Origin: Haloimpatiens massiliensis | Lineage (GTDB): Bacteria > Bacillota > Clostridia > Clostridiales > Clostridiaceae | Reading direction: 5' to 3' | NCBI RefSeq assembly: GCF_900184255.1 | Contig: NZ_LT854640.1 | Span: 1,832,636-1,896,635 of the forward strand | DNA: 64,000 nt | Shown: in pieces, positions 36,483 through 45,470 of the stretch | Numbering within the stretch: position 1 is the first letter of the stretch | Layout of the letters: each line of letters begins with the position of its first letter | Notes under the pieces: generated by a model | Told to the model about the DNA's origin: nothing | Seen by the model: the letters and a program-made list of their open reading frames with translations, nothing else | Database searches by the model: none | Translations under genes and position numbers: made by a program

Positions 36483-37655
36483 TTAAAGTTTATTAACTTC
36501 TTTTTCTATTCTTTCTAAAGCCTGTTTTAATATACTCCTAGGACAAGCTATATTTACCCTTTGGAATTTTTCGCCTTCTTCTCCGAACATTATTCCATCA
36601 TCTAATCCCAGCTTTACTTTTTTAACAAAAAATTCTCTCATTTCTTCACTATTCATATTTAATCCTGAACAATCAAGCCAAACCAGATATGTTCCTTCTG
36701 GCTTAACCACCTTAATCTTTGGTATTCTTTTTTCTATAAAACTAATTAGGAAATCTAAATTCTCCTTTAAGTAATCTATAAGATCATCCAGCCACTGTGC
36801 ACCTGAATTATATGCCGCAATTAATGCTTCACAACCAAATATATTAGGACCATTTATAGCTAAATTCTCTAACTCTATACTAAATAGATTTCTAAGTTTA
36901 TCATTAGGTATTATTATATTGGATGTTTGAAATCCTGCTATATTGAATGTTTTACTTGGCGCTGTGCAAACTATAGAATTTTGAGCAAATTCTTCACTTA
37001 TAGATGCAAATACAGTGTGCTTATTTTCTTTATATATAAGATCAAAATGTATTTCATCAGACACTACCAATATTCCATGTTTTAGACATATCTCTCCTAA
37101 AGCTATTAATTCTTCTTTACTCCATACTCTTCCCACAGGATTGTGTGGATTACATAAAATTAACATTCTTGTTCTATTAGTTATTTTCTTTTCTAAGTCT
37201 TTTAAATCCATTTTATATGTAAAGTTCTCATATTTTAAAGGATTTGTTACAACTGTACACCCATTATTCTTTATGGATCTAGCAAAAGGATGATATACAG
37301 GCGTTTGTATAATCACCTGATCTCCTGGTTTTGTAAAAGCTCTTAATATAAAATTTAAAGCCGGTACTACTCCCGGAGTAAATTTTATCCATTCACTCTT
37401 TATATCCCATTCATGACGCTGTTTCATCCAATTAATTACTGCCTCATTATACTCCTTACCTCTAAAGCTGTATCCAAATATCTCATGATTTAGTCTTTCC
37501 TTTATAGCCTTTGTTATCTCCTCCGGAACTTCAAAGTCCATGTCTGCTACCCACATAGGTATAACTTCTTTATTTCCATACATTTCCTCTAATAGATCCC
37601 ACTTAACACTTTTCGTATGAAACCTGTCCACTACCTTATTAAAATCATATGACAT
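36483..37655 (-). CDS. PatB/MalY-family aminotransferase (putative cystathionine beta-lyase)
   Basis: A 390-residue fold-type I PLP enzyme. Motifs: MWVADMDFEVPEEIT near residue 34, GYSFRG, TPGVVPALNFILRAF, NPHNPVGRVW near 169, SDEIHFDL near 199 and the PLP lysine 235 in SKTFNIAG. This is the MalY/PatB branch, with C-S beta-lyase activity on cystathionine or cysteine conjugates. The frame opens at a GTG inside AAGGGGTG; the ATG at 37655 is preferred. It stands alone. Confidence 0.88.
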   Translation of the reverse strand: MSYDFNKVVDRFHTKSVKWDLLEEMYGNKEVIPMWVADMDFEVPEEITKAIKERLNHEIFGYSFRGKEYNEAVINWMKQRHEWDIKSEWIKFTPGVVPALNFILRAFTKPGDQVIIQTPVYHPFARSIKNNGCTVVTNPLKYENFTYKMDLKDLEKKITNRTRMLILCNPHNPVGRVWSKEELIALGEICLKHGILVVSDEIHFDLIYKENKHTVFASISEEFAQNSIVCTAPSKTFNIAGFQTSNIIIPNDKLRNLFSIELENLAINGPNIFGCEALIAAYNSGAQWLDDLIDYLKENLDFLISFIEKRIPKIKVVKPEGTYLVWLDCSGLNMNSEEMREFFVKKVKLGLDDGIMFGEEGEKFQRVNIACPRSILKQALERIEKEVNKL

Positions 37656-37914
37656 TTTTAACACCCCTTTTAACTTATTTATTATACATGTAAAAAAATT
37701 ATTTCATAATATTTATAAGCATTTTTATTCTAATGTAAAGACGTTTTATCCTTTTTTATAGTTTCAAATATATGTACCTATTTATTATTTATTTTAACAC
37801 ATATTTCGTTAAATCTTTTATTCTTTTCACAATTTTATCACAATTACCCCATACTTTAACCACAGATATACTTTAATATATAGATATAAACTAAAAAACA
37901 GGAGGTTGTTAAAT

Positions 37915-38463
37915 ATGAAAAAGAAAAATTTATTATTAACCCTATCTATGTGTACCATGTTAGCTTTAGGAAGTACAGTATATGCAACTAGTGCCACTAA
38001 CTTAAATAATTCAAAACCTGCAGCGGTTGAAAATAATAACTCACAAACATCATATAATGAAAATGGATTAGGCTTACGCAGAATAACAGGAAAAAGAGGA
38101 TATGACTTCATCACATCTGTAATTAAAGATAATTTAAAAGTAAGTGATGAAGAAATAAACAAAGCTTTAGATGAAGGAAAAACATTAGTAGATTTCGCCA
38201 AGGAGAAAGGATTATCAGAAGAGAATCTAAAAAAAGCCCTAGTAGATAGTAAATCAAAAGCAATTGACGAAAGCGTAGCTAAGGGTGATTTGACTAAAGA
38301 GGAAGGGGAAAATATTAAAAATAGAATTAAAGAAAACTCCGAAAACTGCACATTAGAAAATAGAAATGGTAGAAAGAATTCTTCTCAAAGGCAAGGTAGA
38401 GGCGGAATGGGACAAGGCAGAGGACAAAGAACTGGTTCATGTGCTAAAGATTCCCAAATTTAA
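37915..38463 (+). CDS. Secreted helical protein, function unknown
   Basis: A 182-residue product with a clear signal peptide (MKKKNLLLTLSMCTMLALGS, predicted cleavage after VYA). The mature part has a block DNLKVSDEEINKALDEGKTL, then DFAKEKGLSEENLKKALVD, then AIDESVAKGDLTKEEGENIKNRI, a helical pattern common in extracellular proteins of Firmicutes, and a basic Gly/Arg/Gln-rich tail (RQGRGGMGQGRGQR). The start is the ATG following GGAGG, not the TTG inside that site. A perfect hairpin terminator follows. Confidence 0.8.
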   Translation: MKKKNLLLTLSMCTMLALGSTVYATSATNLNNSKPAAVENNNSQTSYNENGLGLRRITGKRGYDFITSVIKDNLKVSDEEINKALDEGKTLVDFAKEKGLSEENLKKALVDSKSKAIDESVAKGDLTKEEGENIKNRIKENSENCTLENRNGRKNSSQRQGRGGMGQGRGQRTGSCAKDSQI

Positions 38464-38473
38464 ACCTATTACA

Positions 38474-38507
38474 AAGGCTAGATAGATTTTAAAATCTATC
38501 TAGCCTT
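38474..38507 (+). terminator. Perfect hairpin terminator
   Basis: A 17-bp perfect inverted repeat (AAGGCTAGATAGATTTT and its complement) with no unpaired spacer, followed by ATCTTTCTTT, just after the secreted-protein gene and facing the convergent ACT gene. Confidence 0.85.
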
Positions 38508-38530
38508 ATCTTTCTTTATAAACACATTAT

Positions 38531-38968
38531 CTATTCCATAGCTATCAAGCTTACTTTTATTACATTTTTCAATTTATTTATTCCCTCTAAAAGTTTATTC
38601 ATCTCTACATCCATATCAGAAATGTTAAAAGTTATAGTTACATTAGCAGCATTATTTATAGGTATATCTTGATTTATAGTTAGTATATTCCCATTGTGCC
38701 TTGCTATTTCATCAAGTATTCCCGAAAGAGTTCCCTTTTGGTTTTCAAGTAAAAGTCCAATGGTAACCTTTTGTCCTTTTACATTTTCCGACAAAGAGAA
38801 AACGAAATCTTTATACTTATAATATGTACTTCTACTTATACCAACAACCTTTACTCCCTCTGATATGTCCTTTACCTTTCCTATATATAATAGCTCTTTA
38901 AGTTCAACAACTTTCGCAAATACTTCTGGAAGAACTTTCGAATCTATTATAAAATACTTACTTCCCAA
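38531..38968 (-). CDS. ACT domain-containing protein (PheB/UPF0735-like)
   Basis: The 145-residue protein has an N-terminal helical segment (KVVELKELLYIGKVKDISEGVKVVGISRSTYYKYKD) resembling a helix-turn-helix and a C-terminal ACT domain (VTIGLLLENQKGTLSGILDEIARHNGNILTINQDIP), as in the PheB-like UPF0735 family. A regulatory, amino-acid-binding role is inferred. The TTG start at 38968 is supported by AGGGAGAG six bases upstream. Confidence 0.87.
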   Translation of the reverse strand: MGSKYFIIDSKVLPEVFAKVVELKELLYIGKVKDISEGVKVVGISRSTYYKYKDFVFSLSENVKGQKVTIGLLLENQKGTLSGILDEIARHNGNILTINQDIPINNAANVTITFNISDMDVEMNKLLEGINKLKNVIKVSLIAME

Positions 38969-39046
38969 CTAAATCTCTCCCTTCATAAAATAACCATAAT
39001 AACTTAAAATCTATATTTTATTATTATAGCATTTTATAAAGTTAAT

Positions 39047-39091
39047 AAAAAGTACATTGCTGATGGATTTTCATCCTACAATGTACTTTTT
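39047..39091 (-). terminator. Terminator of tdh
   Basis: AAAAAGTACATTG and CAATGTACTTTTT form a 13-bp stem downstream of the tdh gene on the minus strand; a T run follows on that strand. Confidence 0.8.
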
Positions 39092-39114
39092 TGTAACTTA
39101 ATTAAAATATTTCA

Positions 39115-40071
39115 TTATTTTATATTTAATTTAACTCTTAATTTTTCTAACATATCTGTTGTCATAGAAGCTAAATCATATTTTGGATTGAATCCCCATT
39201 CCTCACGTGCTGCTGAATCATCTATAGAATTTGGCCATGAATTAGCTATTGCTTGTCTAACAGGGTCTACATCGTAAGTCATTTGGAATTCTTGAATGTG
39301 TTTCTTTATTTCTGCTGCTACATGTTCTGGTGCAAAGCTCATAGCTGTTATGTTAAATGCATTTCTATGCTTTAATTTTGAGCCATCTGCTTCCATTAAG
39401 TTAACTATAGCATCAAGAGCATCTGGTATATACATCATATCCATGTATGTTCCTTCTCCTATAAATGAAGCATATTTTTTATCTTGTAGAGCTTTGTAAT
39501 ATATATCTACTGCGTAGTCAGTAGTTCCGCCACCTGGTAATGTCTTATATGATATTAATCCTGGGAAACGAACCCCTCTTGTATCTACACCAAATCTCTT
39601 AAAGTAGTAGTCACATAAAAGTTCTCCTGAAACCTTTGTTACACCATACATAGTTTGTGGTCTTTGTATTGTGTCTTGTGGTGTTTTATCTTTTGGTGTT
39701 GATGGACCAAAAGCACCAATTGAACTTGGAGTAAAGAATGAACATTTTAATTCTCTAGCAACTTCTAGTGCATTAAATAATCCACCCATGTTTATATTCC
39801 ATGCAAGTACTGGTTTTGCTTCTGCTACTGCTGATAATAATGCTGCTAGGTGAATTATTGAATCAACATTATATTTTTTTGCAATTTCACCCATAGCTTT
39901 TCCATCATTAACATCTAATATTTCAAATGGACCTGATTCTATTACTTCATTTCCTTCAAGTTTTCTTATGTCTGTAGCTACAACGTTGTCATTTCCATAA
40001 GTATTTCTTAATTTCATTGTAAGCTCTGAGCCTATTTGTCCCAAGCATCCTGTAACTAATATTTTTTTCAT
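39115..40071 (-). CDS. tdh: L-threonine 3-dehydrogenase, short-chain (epimerase-type)
   Basis: A 318-residue NAD-dependent short-chain dehydrogenase: GCLGQIGSE at residues 8-16, catalytic Tyr 142 and Lys 146 in YGVTKVSGE, and the RFPGLIS and GGTTDYAVDIYY stretches typical of the threonine-dehydrogenase branch of UDP-galactose epimerase-like enzymes. It oxidises threonine to 2-amino-3-ketobutyrate. The next gene upstream is Kbl, which consumes that unstable product, so the assignment is strongly supported by context. AAGGGAGAA precedes the ATG. Confidence 0.92.
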   Translation of the reverse strand: MKKILVTGCLGQIGSELTMKLRNTYGNDNVVATDIRKLEGNEVIESGPFEILDVNDGKAMGEIAKKYNVDSIIHLAALLSAVAEAKPVLAWNINMGGLFNALEVARELKCSFFTPSSIGAFGPSTPKDKTPQDTIQRPQTMYGVTKVSGELLCDYYFKRFGVDTRGVRFPGLISYKTLPGGGTTDYAVDIYYKALQDKKYASFIGEGTYMDMMYIPDALDAIVNLMEADGSKLKHRNAFNITAMSFAPEHVAAEIKKHIQEFQMTYDVDPVRQAIANSWPNSIDDSAAREEWGFNPKYDLASMTTDMLEKLRVKLNIK

Positions 40072-40181
40072 TAGAGTTCTCCCTTACTTATTTTTAGTTT
40101 TTCAATTCTCAATTTTTATTTTATAACTTGAAAGTTGATTATTTATTCTTTGATTTAAACAAATATTATCTTCTTCTAATC

Positions 40182-41375
40182 CTATTTTATAACTCCAAGT
40201 TCCTTACCAACTTTTGCGTATATTTCTAGTGCTTTGTCAAGCATTTCCTTTGTATGATCTGCTGTTGGCATATTTCTAACCCTAGCTGTTCCAAGAGGTA
40301 CTGTTGGGAATACTATTGATTTAGCATAAACTCCCTCTTCTCTTAATTTAGCACTGAATTTTTGAGCTGTCTTTTCATCTCCAATTATACATGGAGTTAT
40401 TGGAGTTTCACTGTTTCCTATATTGAATCCTAATTCTTTTAAGCCTTTCTTTAAGTAATCTCCATTTTTCCATACTCTATCTACTGCTTCTGAACTTTCC
40501 ATTAATATATTAATAGCTTCTATTACAGCAGCAGCTGCTCCTGGAGTCAATGAAGTTGAGAATAAGAATGGTCTTGCTCTTACTTTTAACCAGTCAATTA
40601 AATCTTTACTTCCTGTTACACATCCTCCTACAACTCCTAATGCTTTTGATAAAGTTCCTATTTCTAAATCTACTTTTCCTTCAAGTCCAAAATGACTTAC
40701 TATACCTTTACCCTTTCCAAGCACTCCTTCACCATGAGCATCATCAACATAAGTTATTAAATCAAATTCTTCTGCTATTTTTACTATTTCTGGAAGCTTA
40801 GCTATATCTCCATCCATAGAGAATACTCCATCTGTTATAACCATTATTTTATTGTATAGTCCACTTTCCTTAGCTTCCTTAGCTTTCTTTCTTAAATCAT
40901 CCATATCAGAGTGATTAACTCTTATTATTTTAGCTTTAGAAAGTCTGCATCCATCTATTATAGAAGCATGGTTTAACTCATCTGATAATATGGCATCATT
41001 TTTATCCATAATAGCTTGGATTGCACCTGCATTACAGTTAAATCCTGATTGGAAAGCTATAGCTGCTTCTGCATCTTTAAGTTCTGCAATTTTTCTTTCT
41101 AATTCATCGTGTATATCTAAAGTACCATTTATTGTTCTAACTGCACCTGCTCCTACTCCATATTTGTCTACAGCTTTTTTTGCAGCTTCCATCATTCTTT
41201 TATTTGTAGCAAATCCTAAATAATTGTTAGAAGACAAATTTATAAGGTCATGACCGTTTATTTTTATTATTGGTCCATTTGGACTTTCTAGTGATTCTAT
41301 TTGGTTATATAGTCCCTTACTTCTTAAATCCTCTAGTCCTTCCTTTAAGAATTTTTCTAAACACTTACTTCCCAT
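40182..41375 (-). CDS. kbl: Glycine C-acetyltransferase (2-amino-3-ketobutyrate CoA ligase)
   Basis: A 397-residue alpha-oxoamine synthase. The PLP lysine is Lys 244 in GTLSKALGVVGG; LSSNNYLGFA near residue 48, RTINGTLDIHDELE near 80 and DDAHGEGVLG near 211 are family signatures. It splits 2-amino-3-ketobutyrate with CoA into glycine and acetyl-CoA. The open frame extends to 41489, but the ATG at 41375 with GAGGAGG and the usual family length decide the start. It forms a unit with tdh, 110 bases downstream. Confidence 0.95.
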   Translation of the reverse strand: MGSKCLEKFLKEGLEDLRSKGLYNQIESLESPNGPIIKINGHDLINLSSNNYLGFATNKRMMEAAKKAVDKYGVGAGAVRTINGTLDIHDELERKIAELKDAEAAIAFQSGFNCNAGAIQAIMDKNDAILSDELNHASIIDGCRLSKAKIIRVNHSDMDDLRKKAKEAKESGLYNKIMVITDGVFSMDGDIAKLPEIVKIAEEFDLITYVDDAHGEGVLGKGKGIVSHFGLEGKVDLEIGTLSKALGVVGGCVTGSKDLIDWLKVRARPFLFSTSLTPGAAAAVIEAINILMESSEAVDRVWKNGDYLKKGLKELGFNIGNSETPITPCIIGDEKTAQKFSAKLREEGVYAKSIVFPTVPLGTARVRNMPTADHTKEMLDKALEIYAKVGKELGVIK

Positions 41376-41743
41376 AATACTATACCTCCTCAAATTTAAT
41401 TTATAATTAAGCCTATCTATAATATTAGCACTCAAAAACATTACTCTGCCTGTATAATTTAACCTTATAAATGTATACTTATTCACCATTATATTGAAAT
41501 AAATCTTAATATTGAAATACAGGCTAATAAAACGTTTTCTGACTCTTTAAAAATATATGTTGTTTTTCTTTAAAAGACACATATTATATTTTGTTTTCTT
41601 AAATTTATTTTACCAAACATTTTGTATAAATCAAATAGTATTTTTATTAAAATTAGTAAATTTTATCGTTATTCCTTTTTAAAACTTAATTATAGTATAT
41701 TTTTTATTATTTTTGTAAATTTAAAATTCCACTGAACTATAAT
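41376..41743. other. Non-coding stretch upstream of kbl
   Basis: About 370 AT-rich bases. Beyond the kbl ribosome site I see no structured leader, riboswitch or gene; it presumably holds the kbl-tdh promoter on the minus strand. Confidence 0.4.
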
Positions 41744-41782
41744 AAAAAAAGAAATAGAGATGTATATATATACCTCTATTTC
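41744..41782 (-). terminator. Terminator of glyA
   Basis: GAAATAGAG and CTCTATTTC flank a TATATA-rich centre; on the minus strand the stem is followed by TTTTTTT, directly after the glyA stop. Confidence 0.8.
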
Positions 41783-41825
41783 CTAATTTCTATATACTAT
41801 TTCTATTATTCTTACAAAGCTAGTA

Positions 41826-43067
41826 TTATTTTAATCCCTCATATAGTGGATATTTTTGGCATAGAGCTGCTACTCTCTTATTTAATGGCTCTAAATCTTC
41901 TCTATTTTCTATTGCTTTAGAAATTATATCAGCTATTTCTACCATATCCTCTTCTTTCATACCTCTTGTAGTAACAGCTGGTGATCCTAATCTTATTCCA
42001 CTAGTTACAAATGGGCTTTCAGTTTCAAAAGGAACTGAATTTTTGTTTGCTGTTATATGAATCTTGTCTAATAATATTTGAGCTTCTTTTCCTGTTATGT
42101 TCTTATTTCTTAAATCTACAAGTACTAAATGATTATCTGTACCACCTGAAACTAAGTTGAATCCTCTATCTACAAGAGCTTCTGCTAAAGCTTTAGCGTT
42201 TTTAACTACTTGTTTTTGATACTCTTTAAATTCATCTGATAAAGCTTCCTTAAAGCATACTGCTTTTGCAGCTATTATGTGCATTAGTGGACCACCTTGA
42301 GTTCCTGGGAATATAGCTTTATCTATAGCCTTAGCAAGTTCTTTCTTACAAAGGATTACTCCTCCTCTTGGTCCTCTTAATGTTTTATGAGTAGTAGAAG
42401 TTACTATGTCAGCATATTCTACTGGATTTGGATGAAGTCCAGCTGCTACAAGACCAGCTATATGAGCCATATCTACCATTAAATATGCTCCAACTTCATC
42501 TGCAATTTCTCTAAATTTAGCAAAATCTATTATTCTTGGATAAGCACTAGCTCCTGCTACAATAACCTTTGGTTTGTTCTCTATAGCTAATCTTCTAACT
42601 TCTTCATAATCTATTCTTTGGTCATCTGGATCTACTCCATAAGATACTACATTAAAATAACTTCCTGATATGTTAACTGGACTTCCATGAGTCAAGTGTC
42701 CGCCATGAGATAAATTCATTCCTAAAATTGTATCTCCTGGTTTAATAATAGCAAAATATGCAGCAATATTAGCACTTGCTCCAGAATGTGGCTGAACATT
42801 TACATGTTCTGCTCCAAATATCTTCTTAAGTCTTTCTCTTGCAAGATCTTCTATTTCATCTACGAATTCGCATCCACCATAATATCTTTTTCCTGGATAA
42901 CCTTCTGCATATTTATTTGTTAGGTGGTTTCCCATAGCTTCTATAACTGCTGGACTTGCAATATTTTCTGAAGCTATAAGTTCAATATTTCCCTTTTGTC
43001 TTTCTAATTCTTTCTCCATTAATAGTGCTAATTCATTATCTTGTTCATATATTAGCTTATCTATCAT
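41826..43067 (-). CDS. glyA: Serine hydroxymethyltransferase
   Basis: A 413-residue PLP enzyme interconverting serine and glycine with tetrahydrofolate. Lys 228 in TSTTHKTLRGPRGG binds PLP; ELIASENIASPAV near residue 29, YAEGYPGKRYYGG at 53-65 and MVDMAHIAGLVAAG near 198 are signatures. GGGAGGG precedes the ATG. It has its own terminator and an upstream promoter region, so it is a separate unit from kbl-tdh. Confidence 0.97.
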   Translation of the reverse strand: MIDKLIYEQDNELALLMEKELERQKGNIELIASENIASPAVIEAMGNHLTNKYAEGYPGKRYYGGCEFVDEIEDLARERLKKIFGAEHVNVQPHSGASANIAAYFAIIKPGDTILGMNLSHGGHLTHGSPVNISGSYFNVVSYGVDPDDQRIDYEEVRRLAIENKPKVIVAGASAYPRIIDFAKFREIADEVGAYLMVDMAHIAGLVAAGLHPNPVEYADIVTSTTHKTLRGPRGGVILCKKELAKAIDKAIFPGTQGGPLMHIIAAKAVCFKEALSDEFKEYQKQVVKNAKALAEALVDRGFNLVSGGTDNHLVLVDLRNKNITGKEAQILLDKIHITANKNSVPFETESPFVTSGIRLGSPAVTTRGMKEEDMVEIADIISKAIENREDLEPLNKRVAALCQKYPLYEGLK

Positions 43068-43435
43068 TATGGTTCCCTCCCCTAAAATAATATAAAAATA
43101 AATTAAATTTCTACAATTAAAATTATACTACGTTCTTAAAATTTATTCTTTGCTGAATTTTGAGAAAATTGTTTGTATTTTTACATTTTTCTTAATTATC
43201 ACGATATTTTTTATGTATAACCTTATTTTTCTCTTTTTTTCATTTGATACCTTCTTTTAATATAACATTTTATTGTCTAAAAATCCTAATATACTTAATA
43301 TTTTTAAGATTTATTATGAAAATTATTCATATTTATATTAATTATCAAAATTATATATTAAGGTATATTTATGTGTCTACAAGTAAATAATAGTATTAAA
43401 TGAAAATTATACATATATTTCTGGAGGCGGTGCTG
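43068..43435. other. Divergent promoter region, glyA and a small gene
   Basis: About 370 AT-rich bases between divergent genes. No structured leader or repeat was recognised; promoters for both directions are expected here. Confidence 0.4.
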
Positions 43436-43642
43436 TTGAACAAAAAAATTTCCAAAATGATTAAAGATGGATATAAAATTTTAGAATTCAAAAGGAATGT
43501 AGACTTAATAAGCAATGAAGAATATGGCACTATTGAACTCAAAGCCCTAGATGGCTACATAGAAACTCTTAACATTACTGACAACCAAGCAGATGAAGTG
43601 GAAAAGGTTGTATTTAAATATCTTGAAGAAGATATGGGATAA
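43436..43642 (+). CDS. Small conserved hypothetical protein
   Basis: The start is set by GGAGGCGG, which places translation at a TTG (43436) and gives 68 residues beginning LNKKISKMIKDGYKILEFKR. The product is charged, soluble and predicted to be alpha/beta (DLISNEEYGTIELKALDGYIETLNI). I recognise no family. An upstream ATG at 43400 is open in frame but has no ribosome site. Confidence 0.65.
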   Translation: MNKKISKMIKDGYKILEFKRNVDLISNEEYGTIELKALDGYIETLNITDNQADEVEKVVFKYLEEDMG

Positions 43643-43866
43643 AATTTTATATTTAATTAACTAGCATTCATCTCTATTTAAATATATAAACGTGGAGATG
43701 AATGCATTATATTTATTATTGACTACCCTTAGGTACTTTTAAATTGGTATTAATATTTATAGCGTATGTAAAACTTATATTACTTATGTTAAAATCATTT
43801 TAGGCAGTTTTTATTTAAATTATTTTTAAAACTCATATAACTCTTGTTAATAGGGAGGAATTAATT

Positions 43867-44370
43867 GTGCAAATAATACAGGCATCCATAGATGATTTAA
43901 ATGAAATTATGTTTTTAATTAAACTTTGTGTTAAGAAAATGAATGAGGAAGGTTCTAACCAATGGGACGAGTCTTATCCTAATGAACAAATAATTAAAGA
44001 AGACATCCAATCTGGTTATTTATTTGCTGCTAAATTTAATGGTAAAATTATTGGAATAATAGTACTAAACCATATTGAAGCAAAAGAATACAATGAAATT
44101 AATTGGACTGATTCCAAAGGCAAAATAATTGTTATTCATAGAATGGCTGTAGATATAAACTGGCAAAGAAAAGGAGTAGCAAAAGATTTATTATATTTTT
44201 CGGAGAAATTTGCACGAAATAATGACTTTACTTCTATTAGGACAGACACCTATATAGAAAACCTTAAAATGCAATCTATGTTTAAAAAACTTGGCTACAG
44301 AAAAGTAGGACAAGTGTTTTTTAACAATGGAAAAAACAAGCCATTTATATGCTTTGAGAAATTACTTTAA
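43867..44370 (+). CDS. GNAT-family N-acetyltransferase
   Basis: A 167-residue protein with the GNAT fold: IIQASIDDLNEIMFLIK at the N-terminus, GKIIGIIVLNHI in the central sheet, VIHRMAVDINWQRKGVAKDLLYFSEKFA with the acetyl-CoA-binding Q/R-x-x-G-x-A motif near residues 98-108, and TYIENLKMQSMFKKLGYRKVG near 130. The substrate is unknown. The GTG start follows AGGGAGG. Its stop codon abuts a long palindromic element. Confidence 0.88.
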   Translation: MQIIQASIDDLNEIMFLIKLCVKKMNEEGSNQWDESYPNEQIIKEDIQSGYLFAAKFNGKIIGIIVLNHIEAKEYNEINWTDSKGKIIVIHRMAVDINWQRKGVAKDLLYFSEKFARNNDFTSIRTDTYIENLKMQSMFKKLGYRKVGQVFFNNGKNKPFICFEKLL

Positions 44371-44509
44371 AATAAATAACAAGTCAAAGATGCTGGTATA
44401 TTTTGTGTCAGACAAGGAAGCAGGTTCCGCCGCTAGTAGAACTACCGGTGGGTTCTGCTGACGCAGTATGACGCAAAATAGACTAGCATACTGACTTGTT
44501 ATTTATTTG
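44370..44509. repeat. Long palindromic element (family F) at a convergent gene end
   Basis: Outer arms of about 40 bases (from AAATAAATAACAAGTCA, and its complement ending at 44509) enclose a GC-richer centre (44411-44468) with its own inverted repeat AGCAGGTTCCGCCG/CGGTGGGTTCTGCT. It begins at the GNAT stop codon and faces the copper chaperone gene, so it can work as a bidirectional terminator. Base composition of the centre is unlike its surroundings. Confidence 0.8.
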
Positions 44510-44562
44510 AATGTGCCTAATTACCAAGTTTTAATTTTAAATTTATAAATCTATGATTTTAT

Positions 44563-44772
44563 TTAAGCTATCTCTATTACTTCATAACCTGCATCTTCTA
44601 TAGCATTTTTTAAAATAATATCTTCTATATTCTTTTCCATTTCTACTTTTGCTATCTTTAACTCCAAATCTACTTCTACATGTTTTACACCTTCTAGCTC
44701 TTCAAGAGCTTCTTTTACATGTTTTACACAATGCATACAGCTCATACCTTCTACTTTTAATGTTTTTTTCAT
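44563..44772 (-). CDS. Heavy-metal-associated (CopZ-like) protein
   Basis: A 69-residue ferredoxin-like HMA domain with the metal-binding MSCMHC at residues 10-15 and the usual betaalphabeta-betaalphabeta length. Such proteins carry Cu(I) to a P-type ATPase; no ATPase is present here. The frame extends to 44787, but that ATG is part of ATGGAGGG, the ribosome site; the ATG at 44772 is preferred. It follows tlpA/ccdA on the same strand. Confidence 0.92.
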   Translation of the reverse strand: MKKTLKVEGMSCMHCVKHVKEALEELEGVKHVEVDLELKIAKVEMEKNIEDIILKNAIEDAGYEVIEIA

Positions 44773-44837
44773 TTTATATCCCTCCATTTTATATTTCTAT
44801 AGCCACTTTACGCTATATATTTGTATATTATTTAACT

Positions 44838-45422
44838 TTATTTTATAAAATCCTTCATCATATATATTTCCATAGCACCTGTAGTCCATTTTATAAGTTT
44901 GCCATTTTCATCAATTAAGTATGTAGTTGGTATTCCTGAAACACTATATTTTGAAGCTACCTTTTGTTCTTCATCTAGTAGAACAGTGAAATTCATATTA
45001 TTTTTCTTCACAAAATCTTCTACCTTATTTTTACTTTCTCCTATATTTATAGCCAATATAACTATATTTGAATCTTTAATTTCATTTTGTAGTTTTATCA
45101 TATCTGGTATCTCACTTCTACAAGGCTCACACCATGTAGCCCAAAAATTTAAAAATACCTTTTTACCTTTAAAATCGCTTAATTTCACAGTTTTACCTTC
45201 TATATTCTTTAAAGTAAAATCTGTAGATTTATAATAATCTGTACTTTCTTGAACTTTATTCTCCTCTTTATACTTATCTGACGTACTTTGTGATTTTTCA
45301 ATTTTATTTTCCTTATTCTGCGCTAAACTCTCTTTATATGAATCAGTATAAACCTTCATTCCATAAACTGCTGCAACTATCGCCACTACCAGTATACTAG
45401 TTAAAATATACTTCTTTTTCAT
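44838..45422 (-). CDS. TlpA/ResA-like membrane-anchored thioredoxin
   Basis: A 194-residue protein with an N-terminal membrane anchor (residues 5-22), a Lys/Glu-rich linker and a thioredoxin fold with active site WATWCEPC (Cys 98, Cys 101), plus VLAINIGESKNKVEDF and GIPTTYLIDENGK with the cis-Pro. It acts outside the membrane, taking electrons from the CcdA protein encoded just upstream. The ATG has no adjacent ribosome site: the GGGAGG lies beyond a hairpin at 45431-45455. Confidence 0.9.
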   Translation of the reverse strand: MKKKYILTSILVVAIVAAVYGMKVYTDSYKESLAQNKENKIEKSQSTSDKYKEENKVQESTDYYKSTDFTLKNIEGKTVKLSDFKGKKVFLNFWATWCEPCRSEIPDMIKLQNEIKDSNIVILAINIGESKNKVEDFVKKNNMNFTVLLDEEQKVASKYSVSGIPTTYLIDENGKLIKWTTGAMEIYMMKDFIK

Positions 45423-45430
45423 CTTACATT

Positions 45431-45455
45431 ACAAGAAACCTAATACGTTTCTTGT
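45431..45455 (-). promoter_or_regulatory. Hairpin between ribosome site and start codon of tlpA-like gene
   Basis: ACAAGAAAC and GTTTCTTGT pair (9 bp, 7-base loop). On the mRNA, GGGAGGAT is directly 5' and AATGTAAG-AUG directly 3' of the stem, so folding would bring the ribosome site to about 10 bases from the start codon. Confidence 0.6.
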
Positions 45456-45470
45456 ATCCTCCCTTCTATT

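Noticed and set aside
37827..38351. 174-codon minus-strand frame
   Set aside because: It is opposite the secreted-protein gene, which has a signal peptide, GGAGG site and terminator; the minus frame has none of these.
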